64,000 nt of DNA. Source: CBDBBY01 sp965205055 (GTDB lineage: Bacteria; Pseudomonadota; Alphaproteobacteria; Rhodobacterales; Rhodobacteraceae). A program made the position numbers and the translations under genes. This document shows positions 53,938 to 63,206 of this stretch, piece after piece. A model generated the notes under the pieces. The model was given only the letters and a program-made list of their open reading frames with translations, searched no databases and was not told where the DNA came from. The stretch is from the NCBI GenBank assembly GCA_965205055.1, contig OZ242030.1:2170001-2234000 (forward strand), given 5' to 3'. Each line of letters begins with the position of its first letter. Position 1 is the first letter of the stretch.

Positions 53938-55527
53938 CTAATGAGATTCGGCGAGACGCGGACTGAAGCGGCCGTGCAAGCCCAACGGCATCGGTTCCGG
54001 CAACGTCGCCGTCGCGACAGGACCAGCTTCAATCTCGCCGGCATCGAATATGCTGAGGACGGTCGAACGCTCCCTCCAATTCAACGCCGTTCCGATCAGC
54101 CAGCCTTGGCTTTCGCCGGTTCCCGCCGGATCCGGAGCAAAGATGTGCTCCTCCGGAATGAGGGTTTCGGGATAGCGGTATTTCCGAACGTCTCCCGTAT
54201 CCGTGTTCAGCCTCGCCACGGTGTCCAGGCCGCCGTGCACGGAAGGCGTCGAATCGCCTTGCTCATCCGCACCCAAAACCGTCACCCATCGGTGCCGCAA
54301 GGCGCTCCTCCTCGGATCCACGGCCGGAAAGTCGGTCGCGAATTCCTGCGGTCCGAGCAGTTCCTGGCCGGCAGTCCGTTCGCGCGTGTCGATGCGATAC
54401 AGAACATGGCGAGCCAGCTGCTCATCCGGGTTGCGGAGCTCTCCCCTCATGACCCCGCGCAAGCTTCCGTACATCAGATCCGGGCTGCTGTAGCGCGCGC
54501 CGTCGAATCGAATGACGCCCGCCTCGTCTTCCCAAGCATTGCCGAAATGGAACGCCCACTCCGAAGGCAACTCCAGCCAAATGCGCGAGTTGAGGTCATC
54601 CTTGTCGACCACGAGCACGCGCGTCGGGCGGTCCGGCTTCCAAACATGCCGGTCAAGAAAACTTAGAGACCCGTCGGAGTTCGGGTTGAAATCAAGAGGC
54701 GGAAGCAGCAGAACAAGATGGCGCTTCGTTACGACGAAATCATGCGGCATAGTCATCGGCTCCACCGGAAACGCAGTCACTTGCTTCAAGGATCCGCTCG
54801 GGTCCAATTGCCAAAGCACCAGCATTCCGGCGAAGCTGGCATATCCGAAATTCCAGATCGTTCCGTCCGCATCCACCCTCGGATGGGCCGAGAACGGAGC
54901 GCCTCGGGTTTCGGGACTGAATGTCTGCAAGCCCAACGTATCGAGGCTGTCGGGATCAAGCCGCCAAGGCGAACCTGCTTCCCAAAGCGCCCAAAGCTCG
55001 CCGGGCAACGGAAGCACGCTGATGTTCGCGGTGTTGATCGCGTCCGGATGCGGCACGGCGCAGCTCGACTGAACAGCCGTGCCGAAGGCCGGGTAAAGCG
55101 CGCGACCGGCGGCCCGCTCGGCATTGTATTTGGACGTCCGCACCATGCGCGCACGATGATCGACCTTGCCGTCGCCGATGCGCCATGCCTGCACCATGCC
55201 GTCGCCGTCGAACCAGTGCCTATATCGGAACTCGCCGATTTCGTGTCGAGCCGGACCGTTGCGGAACAGCGTGCCTTCAAGCCTCGACGGCAGCCGCCCT
55301 TTCAGCTCGGCGCGTCTGACGGGAATTCCATCTTTGTCCGTGCCTTCGTAGCCGACAAGCCAAGGCCGTTCGGCAAGAGCATCCCGGAACGCTTTCTTCC
55401 AAGGATCCGGAGCGGCGGCATCTGCGGCGCAAGCCATCTCGGCGGCAGCGGCGCGAATTGGGGTCGAGAAGGCGGCGGAGAAGCCCGCCGCTCCCGCCAT
55501 CGTCTTAAGCAAATCGCGACGATTCAT
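53938..55527 (-). CDS. Tat-exported carotenoid/stilbene oxygenase-family protein
   Basis: Non-haem iron enzyme of 529 residues that splits double bonds of carotenoids or stilbenes such as lignostilbene. The four iron-binding histidines are visible in FSAHPRVDADG, TMPHDFVVTKR, WAFHFGNAWED and the C-terminal GLHGRFSP. LFRNGPARHEIG and RYRHWFDGDGMVQAW are family motifs. The N-terminus MNRRDLLKTMAGAAGFSAAF is a twin-arginine signal, so the folded enzyme is probably periplasmic. The ATG at 55527 has GAGG upstream; the frame continues far upstream only as antisense-like sequence. It is 8 bp downstream of the DUF2141 gene, likely one operon. Confidence 0.92.
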   Translation of the reverse strand: MNRRDLLKTMAGAAGFSAAFSTPIRAAAAEMACAADAAAPDPWKKAFRDALAERPWLVGYEGTDKDGIPVRRAELKGRLPSRLEGTLFRNGPARHEIGEFRYRHWFDGDGMVQAWRIGDGKVDHRARMVRTSKYNAERAAGRALYPAFGTAVQSSCAVPHPDAINTANISVLPLPGELWALWEAGSPWRLDPDSLDTLGLQTFSPETRGAPFSAHPRVDADGTIWNFGYASFAGMLVLWQLDPSGSLKQVTAFPVEPMTMPHDFVVTKRHLVLLLPPLDFNPNSDGSLSFLDRHVWKPDRPTRVLVVDKDDLNSRIWLELPSEWAFHFGNAWEDEAGVIRFDGARYSSPDLMYGSLRGVMRGELRNPDEQLARHVLYRIDTRERTAGQELLGPQEFATDFPAVDPRRSALRHRWVTVLGADEQGDSTPSVHGGLDTVARLNTDTGDVRKYRYPETLIPEEHIFAPDPAGTGESQGWLIGTALNWRERSTVLSIFDAGEIEAGPVATATLPEPMPLGLHGRFSPRLAESH

Positions 55528-55535
55528 GATTCGCC

Positions 55536-55958
55536 TCAGTAGTGCATCAAGTTGATTGATTGAGTTTCGGCATCGTCTCCGACATCGAACTTGACGGCGT
55601 TCCATTGCGGAGGGCCGAAAGATCCGACCGCGTTGTTCGAAGTCGCCCAAGGCTCGGATGGAATGCCCAAGAGCGTCGTGCCGAGCTCGCCGTCGCCGTC
55701 CAGATCCTGGAATACCCGGATTGCGTAAGACCCGGGCGAAAGAACGACCGAGAAACTCGCCGAAGGCGCGGCAGGCTCCATGACGAACGAAAAAACCGGA
55801 GCATCCTCGTCTGCGAAGCCGGCCTCTCCTCGGACCACTTGGCCGTACAGCATCCCTTCCGTGCTCCGAATGTCCTCGATCGTAACGATCACTTCTCCCG
55901 CGCTTGCGGCGGATGCCGCAAAGAGAGCTCCGAGGCCAATCATCGATAATCTGTTCAT
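55536..55958 (-). CDS. DUF2141-family secreted protein
   Basis: A 140-residue exported protein of unknown function. A Sec signal peptide (LSMIGLGALFAASAASA, cleavage after about residue 20) is followed by VIVTIEDIRSTEGMLYGQVV, a beta-sandwich core with YAIRVFQDLDGDGEL (a Ca-binding-like acidic loop) and GIPSEPWATSNNAVGSFGPP, typical of DUF2141. The second ATG, at 55958, is preferred because AGGA lies 9 bases upstream; one at 55964 is too close. Together with the carotenoid oxygenase gene it probably forms a periplasmic pair. Confidence 0.88.
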   Translation of the reverse strand: MNRLSMIGLGALFAASAASAGEVIVTIEDIRSTEGMLYGQVVRGEAGFADEDAPVFSFVMEPAAPSASFSVVLSPGSYAIRVFQDLDGDGELGTTLLGIPSEPWATSNNAVGSFGPPQWNAVKFDVGDDAETQSINLMHY

Positions 55959-56149
55959 TTGCATCGTTCCTTTTGTTCGCGCGAACGGTTTTGTCCGCTT
56001 CGGACAGGCTTTTCCCCGGCCAGCCGCCGATGCGAAAGCGGGAGGCGACAAAAGCGCATTTTCGGGAACGAATGCGGTCGGCCCCGTCGCGAACTGAGAA
56101 TTCGGCGCACGGATTGCGGGGCAAAATGCGACGTGCGAAGCGAACCCGG

Positions 56150-57574
56150 CTACGAATCGATGACCGCACCCGGATTCATGATGCCGTCCGGATCCAACGC
56201 GGACTTGATTCGCCGCATCGCGGCGACAAGCGCCGGATCGCCGTGCTTCGCCAGTTCCGAGGCATTCGCTCTGCCGACGCCGTGTTCCGCGGAGATCGAC
56301 CCGTCGTATTCGCGCACCAATCGGAAGACGGCCTGCCTTATCTTTTCCCGGCTTTCCGGATCCCTTGTCCCGCCGGGCGGCGGAAACACGTTGTAATGCA
56401 GGTTCCCGTCGCCGACATGTCCGAAACAGTTGATGCGGAATTCGCCGATTTCCCGAATCGCGGAACCGGCGCGGTCGATGAAGTCGGGTATCTTCGAAAC
56501 CGGAACTGAAATGTCGTGCGAAGCGACCGCGCCGATTCGCTTGTTGGCTACAGGTATCGACTCGCGCATCCGCCAAAAATCGGACGTCTGCGCGACGGAG
56601 CGGGCCATTGCGCCGTCCCGGACCAACCCCTTGTCGAATGCCGCAACCGCCGCATCCTCCAGTCGCTCCTGCATTCCGCGTTCCGACTCGGTCCCGACCT
56701 CCGCAAGCACCATCCAGTCGTGCCGTTCGGAAAACGGCAGCCTGATGTCGGGCAGAGTTTCGGCGAGAAAGTCCAGCCCCGTTCCCGCGATCAGTTCGAA
56801 CGCCGATACCTCGCCTCCGAAACGGGCTTGGAAAAAGTCCAGCAATTCGACCGCTCCTCTCGGATCCTCGACCGCGAACACGGCCGCAGCCGTATCCTCA
56901 AGGCTGCGACGCATGGTCAGGCTCGCAGCCGTGATCAATCCGAGCGTGCCTTCGGAACCGATCAGAAGATGCTTCAGGTCGTAGCCGAAGTTGTCCTTGC
57001 GCAGCGCACTGAGACCGTTCCAGATCGACCCGTCGGGAAGCACCGCTTCGATCCCAAGGCAAAGGTCGCGCATGTTTCCGTATCTCAGGACGCGCACCCC
57101 TCCGGCGTTCGTGGCCAAGTTGCCGCCGATCTGGCTGCTTCCTTGAGACGCTATCGAAAGCGGAAACTGGCGCCCGACTTCCAACGCCGCCTCCTGCACG
57201 GCCTGCAGGGTGCAAGCGGCTTCCGCGACAATCACATTGTCAGCGGTATCCAAGCGCCTGATCTTGTTCATCCGCTCCAGGGAAAGGATGATCGGAGACG
57301 GCAGACCGGCGCCGATCTGCCCGCCGACCAGCCCGGTTCCGCCGCCGTACGGCACCAACGGAATCCGCCCGGCCCTGCAGAACATGACGACCTTGGCGAC
57401 CTCGGCGGCGTTCGACGGAGCGATGACGAATCCGTCGTCGCCGAAATATGCGCCGCGCGGCTCCGACTGGTAGCGGTCCTCAAGCGGCTTGAAAGCGACC
57501 TTGGGGAGTTGGCCGGCAAGGATCTCCAGCGATTCCGGAGTCGCAGGGTTGAGCGCCGTCATTCCAGCCTTCAA
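56150..57574 (-). CDS. FAD-linked 2-hydroxyacid dehydrogenase (GlcD/D2HGDH-like)
   Basis: VAO-type flavoprotein of 474 residues that oxidises a D-2-hydroxyacid such as D-lactate or D-2-hydroxyglutarate. The FAD domain has VPYGGGTGLVGGQIGAG near residue 77, SIASQGSSQIGGNLATNAGG near 140 and GSEGTLGLITAASL near 210. The C-terminal domain has FGHVGDGNLHYNVFPPPGG and ISAEHGVGRANASEL near the end. A second ATG at 57562 is possible. The RimJ-like gene is 36 bp upstream on the same strand. Confidence 0.92.
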   Translation of the reverse strand: MKAGMTALNPATPESLEILAGQLPKVAFKPLEDRYQSEPRGAYFGDDGFVIAPSNAAEVAKVVMFCRAGRIPLVPYGGGTGLVGGQIGAGLPSPIILSLERMNKIRRLDTADNVIVAEAACTLQAVQEAALEVGRQFPLSIASQGSSQIGGNLATNAGGVRVLRYGNMRDLCLGIEAVLPDGSIWNGLSALRKDNFGYDLKHLLIGSEGTLGLITAASLTMRRSLEDTAAAVFAVEDPRGAVELLDFFQARFGGEVSAFELIAGTGLDFLAETLPDIRLPFSERHDWMVLAEVGTESERGMQERLEDAAVAAFDKGLVRDGAMARSVAQTSDFWRMRESIPVANKRIGAVASHDISVPVSKIPDFIDRAGSAIREIGEFRINCFGHVGDGNLHYNVFPPPGGTRDPESREKIRQAVFRLVREYDGSISAEHGVGRANASELAKHGDPALVAAMRRIKSALDPDGIMNPGAVIDS

Positions 57575-57610
57575 AGTTCTGGCAGCCCCTTTTTGGACCC
57601 GGCCGAGTCC

Positions 57611-58195
57611 TCAGTAAGGATCGGTTCGCCCGCGCCGATCACTTCGGAGATTCGCGTACAAAACGTGGTTGCTCCATCTGCCTGCTATCTCGAGATAGCT
57701 TTGAGCCACGCCTTCATACTTGAAGCCCGTCTTCTCCAGCAGCCCGCGGGACGGACGGTTGTTCGGAAGGCAGGCAGCTTCCATCCGGCTGAGATCCAAT
57801 TCCGTGAATGCGAAATGCACAACCGCTAGAATCGCTTCCCGCATGAATCCTTGACGCGCGTACGGTTGTCCGATCCAGTACCCCAGAGTCCCGGATTGAG
57901 AGGCGCCGTACCGAACATGGTCCAGCGTAATGCCGCCCACCATGACCTCGTCGGCCTGACGAATCAAAAAGAATGACGCCGCCGACCTGTTCGCAACTGA
58001 CTTCTGCGCCCAGTTCACTCTGTTGACGAATGCATTCCGGCCAAGGTGATCGTCCGCCCAAGTCGGTTCCCACTTCTCAAGAAACGTACGGCTGGACTTG
58101 CGCAGATCATGCCATTCGGCAAAGTCGGACTGCTTCGGAAGCCTGAGCTCCAGCCGATCCGTTATCAATACGGGCGACTTGTTCCGCAACAACAT
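57611..58195 (-). CDS. RimJ/RimL-like GNAT acetyltransferase
   Basis: A 194-residue protein-N-terminal-type acetyltransferase. It starts LITDRLELRLPKQSDFAEWHDLR and has ASFFLIRQADEVMVGGITL, LGYWIGQPYARQGFMREAI (acetyl-CoA site) and ACLPNNRPSRGLLEKTGFKYEG, as in RimJ. Its ATG shares one base with the M16 peptidase stop codon (TAATG), so it is translated with that gene, an arrangement common in alphaproteobacteria. Confidence 0.93.
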   Translation of the reverse strand: MLLRNKSPVLITDRLELRLPKQSDFAEWHDLRKSSRTFLEKWEPTWADDHLGRNAFVNRVNWAQKSVANRSAASFFLIRQADEVMVGGITLDHVRYGASQSGTLGYWIGQPYARQGFMREAILAVVHFAFTELDLSRMEAACLPNNRPSRGLLEKTGFKYEGVAQSYLEIAGRWSNHVLYANLRSDRRGRTDPY

Positions 58196-59457
58196 TACGC
58201 GGCAAGCCGTTCGACAAGCTCGGCACCGGTCGGCGCCGCGGATATGGGACCGTAAAATGCGCTGGCGGACTTCGCGCCCTCGACGAGACCCCGAGCGCAA
58301 CTCCGGGCCTTTTCTGCATCCACGGCATCGAATTTGGCGATGATCTTGTCGATCTCCTCGACCTCGCCCAGTATCGAAAGCGAATTGCCCAGCCGTTCGG
58401 CCCTGAACACGGGACTCTCCAACGCCATCAGCGATCCCGCCCTGATTTGAGCCCGCGCCCGCTCCACCTCCTTCTCCTCCAGATCTTCGGCCGACCTCCT
58501 GATCTCGTCGATGCACAATCGCACGAGGTCGCCGAGGTTGTCTTCAGAGGTGCTCGCGTGGACGACGAACATTCCGGTATCCGAATGCGGGGTCGCTTGC
58601 GCGGAAATCGAATAGCAAAGCCCGCGCTTCTCTCTCGCCTCCGTGAACAGCCTGGACGCAGCTCCCCCGCCCAATGCGCCTGCGTAGACTCTCGATGCGT
58701 AGCTCAATTCGTCCCTCAGCTTCGGGGCCTCGAACGCAAGCGCATACTGAGCGAGCTCCATGTCCTTCTCGCGGCGGAATTCGCCGCTCTCGAAGCAGGA
58801 GGGTTCCACCTCCGGGCGCGACGCGCTGTCCAATTCTCCGAAGTACCGGCCTGCGAATTCAAGAACCGCCTCATGCTCGACCGAGCCGGCCGCGGCCAGA
58901 ACCATCCTGCCGGGGCGATAATGGTCTTGGACGAAGCGAACCAGATCGGCCCTCTTGAAGCCCGAAACCAGTTCGGCCGTGCCGATGATCGAGCGTCCGA
59001 ACGACTGCGTCGGATATGCGGTGCTCTGCAGCGCTTCGAACACGACTTCTTCCGGGATGTCCTCGATTTCGCCGATCTCGTGCAGAATGACGTTCCGCTC
59101 AAGCTCAAGCTCGCCGGGGTCGAAGACCGAATTGAGCGCGATGTCCGCAATCAGCTCGATCGCGAGCGGGACGTCCTTTTCCAGAACGCGCGCGATATAG
59201 GCCGTGACTTCCCGTCCCGTATACGCGTTGAGGCTTCCGCCGACTTCTTCGATTGATTCGGAGATTTGAAATGCGGATCGCTTCGACGTGCCCTTGAACG
59301 CCATGTGCTCAAGAAAATGCGCGACTCCGTTCTGCTCGGCGCGCTCATGCCGCGCGCCGACTGACAGATAAAGCCCCAGCGCCGCGGAGCGCAGTCCGGG
59401 CATGCGTTCCGTAGCGACACGGAATCCATTCGGCAGCGTGCTGATGCGGGTGGTCAA
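58195..59457 (-). CDS. M16-family zinc peptidase (mitochondrial processing peptidase-like)
   Basis: A 420-residue metallopeptidase. The inverted zinc motif HFLEH is at residues 47-51, with the third zinc ligand in the ELERNVILHEIGE helix about 75 residues later. Features such as GVAHFLEHMAFKGTSKRSA and GGSLNAYTGREVTAY are those of the beta-subunit of mitochondrial processing peptidase and its alphaproteobacterial relatives. No signal peptide is seen. It overlaps thrC by 4 bp upstream and the RimJ-like gene downstream. Confidence 0.95.
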   Translation of the reverse strand: MTTRISTLPNGFRVATERMPGLRSAALGLYLSVGARHERAEQNGVAHFLEHMAFKGTSKRSAFQISESIEEVGGSLNAYTGREVTAYIARVLEKDVPLAIELIADIALNSVFDPGELELERNVILHEIGEIEDIPEEVVFEALQSTAYPTQSFGRSIIGTAELVSGFKRADLVRFVQDHYRPGRMVLAAAGSVEHEAVLEFAGRYFGELDSASRPEVEPSCFESGEFRREKDMELAQYALAFEAPKLRDELSYASRVYAGALGGGAASRLFTEAREKRGLCYSISAQATPHSDTGMFVVHASTSEDNLGDLVRLCIDEIRRSAEDLEEKEVERARAQIRAGSLMALESPVFRAERLGNSLSILGEVEEIDKIIAKFDAVDAEKARSCARGLVEGAKSASAFYGPISAAPTGAELVERLAA

Positions 59458-60845
59458 GTCGAGCGTCCTTCCCTAATCACAGACTTCAATTCTTCAAGGT
59501 CGTTCGCCGCGCGGCGAATGCGCTCCGGCTTCTCCCTAATGTCCGCCATCCGCTTCGGCAATTCGACATGCACTCCGCTCGCCTGCTCGACCGCATCGGG
59601 GAATTTGGCGGGATGCGCGGTCGCCAGCGCGACAACCGGCACGCCTGGCCTGCGTTCGACTTCCTTCGCGACCTTTATTCCGACCGCGGTATGCGGACAA
59701 ACCACTTCGCCCGTCTCCTCGTAGACGCTCCGAATTGCGGAACAGGTCTCCGCTTCGGAGCACCGGCCGCTCCCGAAGGTCTCCTGAATCCGGGAAAGCG
59801 CTTTTCTGCTTATGCTGAAGCCGCCCGACTTGAGCGAATCCATATATTCGCCGACAGACGACGCGTTCCTTCCCTCCGCTTCGAACAGGGCTCGCTCGAA
59901 ATTCGAGCTGACCTGAATGTCCATGGACGGGCTTATGGACTTCAATACGGCGGACTTCCTGTATTCCCCCGACGCAAGCGCGCGGTGCAGAATGTCGTTC
60001 TGATTCGTCGCGACGACAAGGCGGTCGATCGGAAGGCCCATGAGTTTCGCTGCGTAGCCGGCGAAGACGTCGCCGAAATTTCCGGTGGGAACCGTGAATG
60101 CAACCTTCCGTCCGGGAGAGCCGAGCGCCGATGCCGAGGCGAAGTAGTAGACGATCTGCGCCACGATCCGAGCCCAGTTGATGGAATTGACGCCGCTCAA
60201 ACGCATTTCGCTTCGAAAATCCGCATCGTTGAACATGTTCTTGACGAGCGCCTGGCAATCGTCGAAATGGCCGTCGACGGCAATCGCATTCACATTGGCA
60301 TCGCCCGGCGTCGTCATTTGCCGCCGCTGGATCTCCGAGACGCGGCCGTGCGGATACAGGATGAACACGTCGACGAATTCGCTTCCCCGGAACGCTTCGA
60401 TCGCCGCGGAACCGGTGTCCCCGCTCGTCGCGCCCACGACCGCGATTCGCTCGCCGCGCCGCCGCAGCACGGCCTCGAACATTCGCCCCACGAGCTGCAT
60501 CGCGAAGTCCTTGAAGGCGAGCGTCGGCCCATGAAACAATTCCAGCAGGAACAAATCGGCTCCGATCTGGACGAGAGGGCACTTCGCTTCATGCCCGAAC
60601 CGCTCGTAAGCATCATGAACCATCGAACGGAGCTCATCTTCGGTAAATGCATCGCCCGTGAACGGCTTCACGACGCGGCAGGCGATTTCCGAATAGGGCT
60701 CGCCGGCCAATGCGGCAAGATCCTCGCGAGAGAACGCCGGCCATCTCTCCGGAACGTACAGGCCTCCGTCGTCGGCGAGTCCAGCGAGCATCGCCTCCTC
60801 GAATCCCAAGCGGGGAGCTTTGCCCCGCGTCGAAATGTAGCGCAT
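59454..60845 (-). CDS. thrC: Threonine synthase
   Basis: PLP enzyme of fold type II making threonine from O-phosphohomoserine. The 463-residue protein has MRYISTRGKAPRLGFEEAML at the start, the PLP lysine in PTLAFKDFAMQLVG near residue 108, GATSGDTGSAAIEAFRG and VPTGNFGDVFAGYAAKLMG. The ATG at 60845 gives the family N-terminus and follows the surf1 stop codon by one base; the frame extends to 60890 without support. With lysC in this window it belongs to the aspartate amino acid pathway. Confidence 0.96.
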   Translation of the reverse strand: MRYISTRGKAPRLGFEEAMLAGLADDGGLYVPERWPAFSREDLAALAGEPYSEIACRVVKPFTGDAFTEDELRSMVHDAYERFGHEAKCPLVQIGADLFLLELFHGPTLAFKDFAMQLVGRMFEAVLRRRGERIAVVGATSGDTGSAAIEAFRGSEFVDVFILYPHGRVSEIQRRQMTTPGDANVNAIAVDGHFDDCQALVKNMFNDADFRSEMRLSGVNSINWARIVAQIVYYFASASALGSPGRKVAFTVPTGNFGDVFAGYAAKLMGLPIDRLVVATNQNDILHRALASGEYRKSAVLKSISPSMDIQVSSNFERALFEAEGRNASSVGEYMDSLKSGGFSISRKALSRIQETFGSGRCSEAETCSAIRSVYEETGEVVCPHTAVGIKVAKEVERRPGVPVVALATAHPAKFPDAVEQASGVHVELPKRMADIREKPERIRRAANDLEELKSVIREGRST

Positions 60846-60846
60846 T

Positions 60847-61602
60847 TCAGACAACTCGGCTGCTCCGCTTGGAATTCGGCGAACGGGCATTACGCCAAAT
60901 CCAGAAGCCTGTCATCCCCATCCAGACCGCAGCGAGCGAAAACCAGGTGACGGCGTATTGGAAATGATCGTTCGGAATGCCTGAGCTGCTGACCGGCCAT
61001 GAAACGACGCCTTCGGGAACGGATGAATCGCGCCTTGCGACTATCAGCACCGGCTCGGCGCCCAACGCGTCCGCCATCGCCTGAACGTCTCGGGCGTACC
61101 AGAGGACTCCGTCGGGCTCCGGCGTGAAAAGGCGGTCGAACTCGTCAGGCCAATGCAGGTTTCCCAGAACTTCGGCGTCCGAGTTCGTTCCCCGGTCGAC
61201 GTTCCTGAGTCGCGCGGGGAGGTGTCCTCTATCGAGCATGACGGTCCGGCCTCCGGTTTCGAAAGGGACTATCAGCCTGAAGCCGGGACCAAGATCCCGT
61301 CTGCTGGTTTGCACCAGAATTTCGCCGCCGCCCGTCCGGCCGGACGCTTCGACGGAAAGGTAATTGTCCCGAATCGGGTCCGGAGATTCAGGGAGCGCCA
61401 CAGGCGAAGCCGATATCCTCGCGTTCATTGTCGAAAGGACGCCCTGCTTCCACTCGAGCCTCTGCACCTGCCAAATGCCCAAGCCGACCAAAATCGCCGC
61501 GCCGAGCGCGCCGACGAGAAGCGCGAACGCTGCCTTGTGCGATCTCCCCCTGCCCGGCTCGGCGTTCCTTGCGTTGAACGGATGCTTCAGTTCACCTGAC
61601 AA
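60847..61602 (-). CDS. SURF1-family cytochrome oxidase biogenesis protein
   Basis: Inner-membrane assembly factor for haem a insertion into aa3-type cytochrome oxidase. The 251-residue protein has the family layout: an N-terminal membrane helix (ALLVGALGAAILVGLGIWQVQRLEWK), a periplasmic domain with RDLGPGFRLIVPF and VMLDRGHLPAR, and a C-terminal helix (AVTWFSLAAVWMGMTGFWIW) after NDHFQYAVTW. It lies between coxC and thrC, as in many alphaproteobacteria, although the DUF983 gene often found beside it is absent. Confidence 0.94.
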   Translation of the reverse strand: MSGELKHPFNARNAEPGRGRSHKAAFALLVGALGAAILVGLGIWQVQRLEWKQGVLSTMNARISASPVALPESPDPIRDNYLSVEASGRTGGGEILVQTSRRDLGPGFRLIVPFETGGRTVMLDRGHLPARLRNVDRGTNSDAEVLGNLHWPDEFDRLFTPEPDGVLWYARDVQAMADALGAEPVLIVARRDSSVPEGVVSWPVSSSGIPNDHFQYAVTWFSLAAVWMGMTGFWIWRNARSPNSKRSSRVV

Positions 61603-61619
61603 TTGTCACATTCAATTCG

Positions 61620-62411
61620 TCATCCGCCCCAAATGTAGATCGCGGCGAAAAGGAACAGCCAAACGACATCGACAAAGTGCCAGTACCAGGCAGCTGTCTC
61701 GTAGCCGATATGCGCAGTCGGCGTGAAATGGCCCATCATGCCCCGAACCATGCAGACCGCGAGAAATACGGTTCCTATGATGACGTGGGCACCGTGGAAA
61801 CCGGTCGCCATGAAGAAAGTGGCTCCGTAGATGTTGCCGGAATAGCCGAACGCGGCGTGGCTGTACTCGTACGCTTGGAGAGCCGTGAATGCGCAGCCCA
61901 GAACGATCGCGAGAATAAGCCCGTTCACGAAGTCCTTTCTGTTGTTCTCATGGGCGATCGCGTGGTGCGCCCAAGTTGCCGCCGCGCCCGAACTCAACAG
62001 GATCAGCGTATTGATCAGCGGCAAGTGCCAAGGATCGAAGGTCTCGATTCCCGCAGGCGGCCAGACGCCGCCCGATCCCTCCTCCATCGGATAAAGGGCG
62101 TGCTTGAAGAAATTCCAGAACCATGCGCTGAAAAACATGATTTCCGACATGACGAACAGGATGAAGCCGTAGCGCAGGCCGATCTGCACGGCCGGCGTAT
62201 GATCGCCCGAGTGCGACTCCTTGATCACGTCCGTCCACCAGCCGACCATGGTGTACGCGATGATCGCGACGCCGGCCAGCATCACCCACGGGCCGTAATC
62301 CTGGAAGAACAGCACGGCGCCGAACAGCATCGTGAAGCCGCCGACCGCTCCGATGAAAGGCCAGATCGAAGGATTCAGAATATGATAGTCGTGTTGGTTC
62401 CCATGCGCCAT
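61620..62411 (-). CDS. ctaE: Cytochrome c oxidase subunit III
   Basis: Integral subunit of aa3 oxidase, 263 residues with about seven membrane helices. Conserved stretches are HDYHILNPSIWPFIGAVGGF, GWWTDVIKESHSGDHTPAVQ, FILFVMSEIMFFSAWFWNFF, WPPAGIETFDPWHLPLINT, GFHGAHVIIGTVFLAVC and AAWYWHFVDVVWLFLF. The ATG at 62411 has GGAG about 9 bases upstream. It begins 2 bp after the ctaG stop codon, so the two are cotranscribed. Confidence 0.97.
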   Translation of the reverse strand: MAHGNQHDYHILNPSIWPFIGAVGGFTMLFGAVLFFQDYGPWVMLAGVAIIAYTMVGWWTDVIKESHSGDHTPAVQIGLRYGFILFVMSEIMFFSAWFWNFFKHALYPMEEGSGGVWPPAGIETFDPWHLPLINTLILLSSGAAATWAHHAIAHENNRKDFVNGLILAIVLGCAFTALQAYEYSHAAFGYSGNIYGATFFMATGFHGAHVIIGTVFLAVCMVRGMMGHFTPTAHIGYETAAWYWHFVDVVWLFLFAAIYIWGG

Positions 62412-62413
62412 TT

Positions 62414-63013
62414 TCAACTCTCCTCGGAACTGGGTTCGTCTGCGCGCGCCTGCGCCGATGCCGGGCCGAGGTCGCCGCCGGGCGGCAAGTCGATCCGGTG
62501 GAAGGTGTAGGACAACGTGATCGTGCCGACCGATCCCGCTTCCGGATCATCCACTATGTCGGGGTCGACAAAAAACGAAACCGGCATCTGCACGCTTTCC
62601 CCCGGCTGCAGGACCTGCTCCTCGAAACAGAAGCACTGAACCTTCACGAAATATCCGCCCGCGCTGAACGGATGGACATTGTAGCTCGCGGCGCCGGCGA
62701 CCGCTACGCTTGTCGGATTATGCGCCTCGTAGAACGCCAGGCCGCTCTCGCCGATGCGCAGCTTCATTTTGCGTTCCAAGGGGCGGAACTCCCAAGGCAT
62801 GCCGCGCTCCTTGGATGCGTCGAAGCGAATCGTGATCGTGCGATCCAGCGCTTCGGCGCTCCCCGCTTCCGCCCGCAGAGTGGCGCCGCCGAATCCCGTG
62901 ACGCGGCAGAACCAATCATAGAGCGGAACGAACCCCCAGGATGCTGCGCACATGAGGGCTGCGACGGCTCCCAGCCGAACCATCATTGCTTTGTTGCGAG
63001 TTCCGACCGACAT
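62414..63013 (-). CDS. ctaG: Cytochrome c oxidase assembly protein CtaG
   Basis: Cox11-type copper chaperone that delivers copper to the CuB site of subunit I. The 199-residue protein has an N-terminal membrane helix (MVRLGAVAALMCAASWGFVPLYDWFCRVTGFGG region), a periplasmic immunoglobulin-like domain with PWEFRPLERKMKLRIGE, and the copper-binding CFCFEEQ motif (FVKVQCFCFEEQVLQPGE). The ATG at 63013 matches the family start. It lies between coxF and ctaE in the usual order. Confidence 0.96.
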   Translation of the reverse strand: MSVGTRNKAMMVRLGAVAALMCAASWGFVPLYDWFCRVTGFGGATLRAEAGSAEALDRTITIRFDASKERGMPWEFRPLERKMKLRIGESGLAFYEAHNPTSVAVAGAASYNVHPFSAGGYFVKVQCFCFEEQVLQPGESVQMPVSFFVDPDIVDDPEAGSVGTITLSYTFHRIDLPPGGDLGPASAQARADEPSSEES

Positions 63014-63017
63014 CGCG

Positions 63018-63206
63018 TCAATCCAACAGCGACGGCCTGATGGCATGGTCGAATGCCTCAAGCATATGTCCGCTGGACAGTTTCACGATCGTGATCGAGA
63101 AAACAAGCAGCACGAACGCTCCGAGCACCCCGGCAATCCACATGTTTCTGGACCGGCGACGCGCATGAAGCTCATGCTCTTGAAAGAACGGTCCATTCAG
63201 CTCCAT
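63018..63206 (-). CDS. CoxF-like small membrane protein
   Basis: A 62-residue protein with a charged N-terminal part (EHELHARRRSRN) and one membrane helix (MWIAGVLGAFVLLVFSITIVKL). A similarly built small protein of unclear function is encoded between ctaB and ctaG in many alphaproteobacterial oxidase clusters. The ATG at 63206 overlaps the ctaB stop codon by 10 bases (ATGGAGCTGA); ATGs at 63218 and 63227 are alternatives. Recognised mainly by position and topology. Confidence 0.75.
   Translation of the reverse strand: MELNGPFFQEHELHARRRSRNMWIAGVLGAFVLLVFSITIVKLSSGHMLEAFDHAIRPSLLD

Noticed and set aside
55528..56169. N-terminal extension of the carotenoid oxygenase frame
   Set aside because: The extra 214 residues are antisense-like, cover the DUF2141 gene, and precede a good Tat signal with its own ribosome-binding site.
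56516..57829. 437-residue open frame on the plus strand
   Set aside because: Antisense to the FAD-linked dehydrogenase and acetyltransferase genes; composition is low-quality and no family is recognisable.
59536..60950. Long alternative frames on both strands over thrC
   Set aside because: Threonine synthase motifs are continuous in the 59454-60845 frame; the others are shadows.
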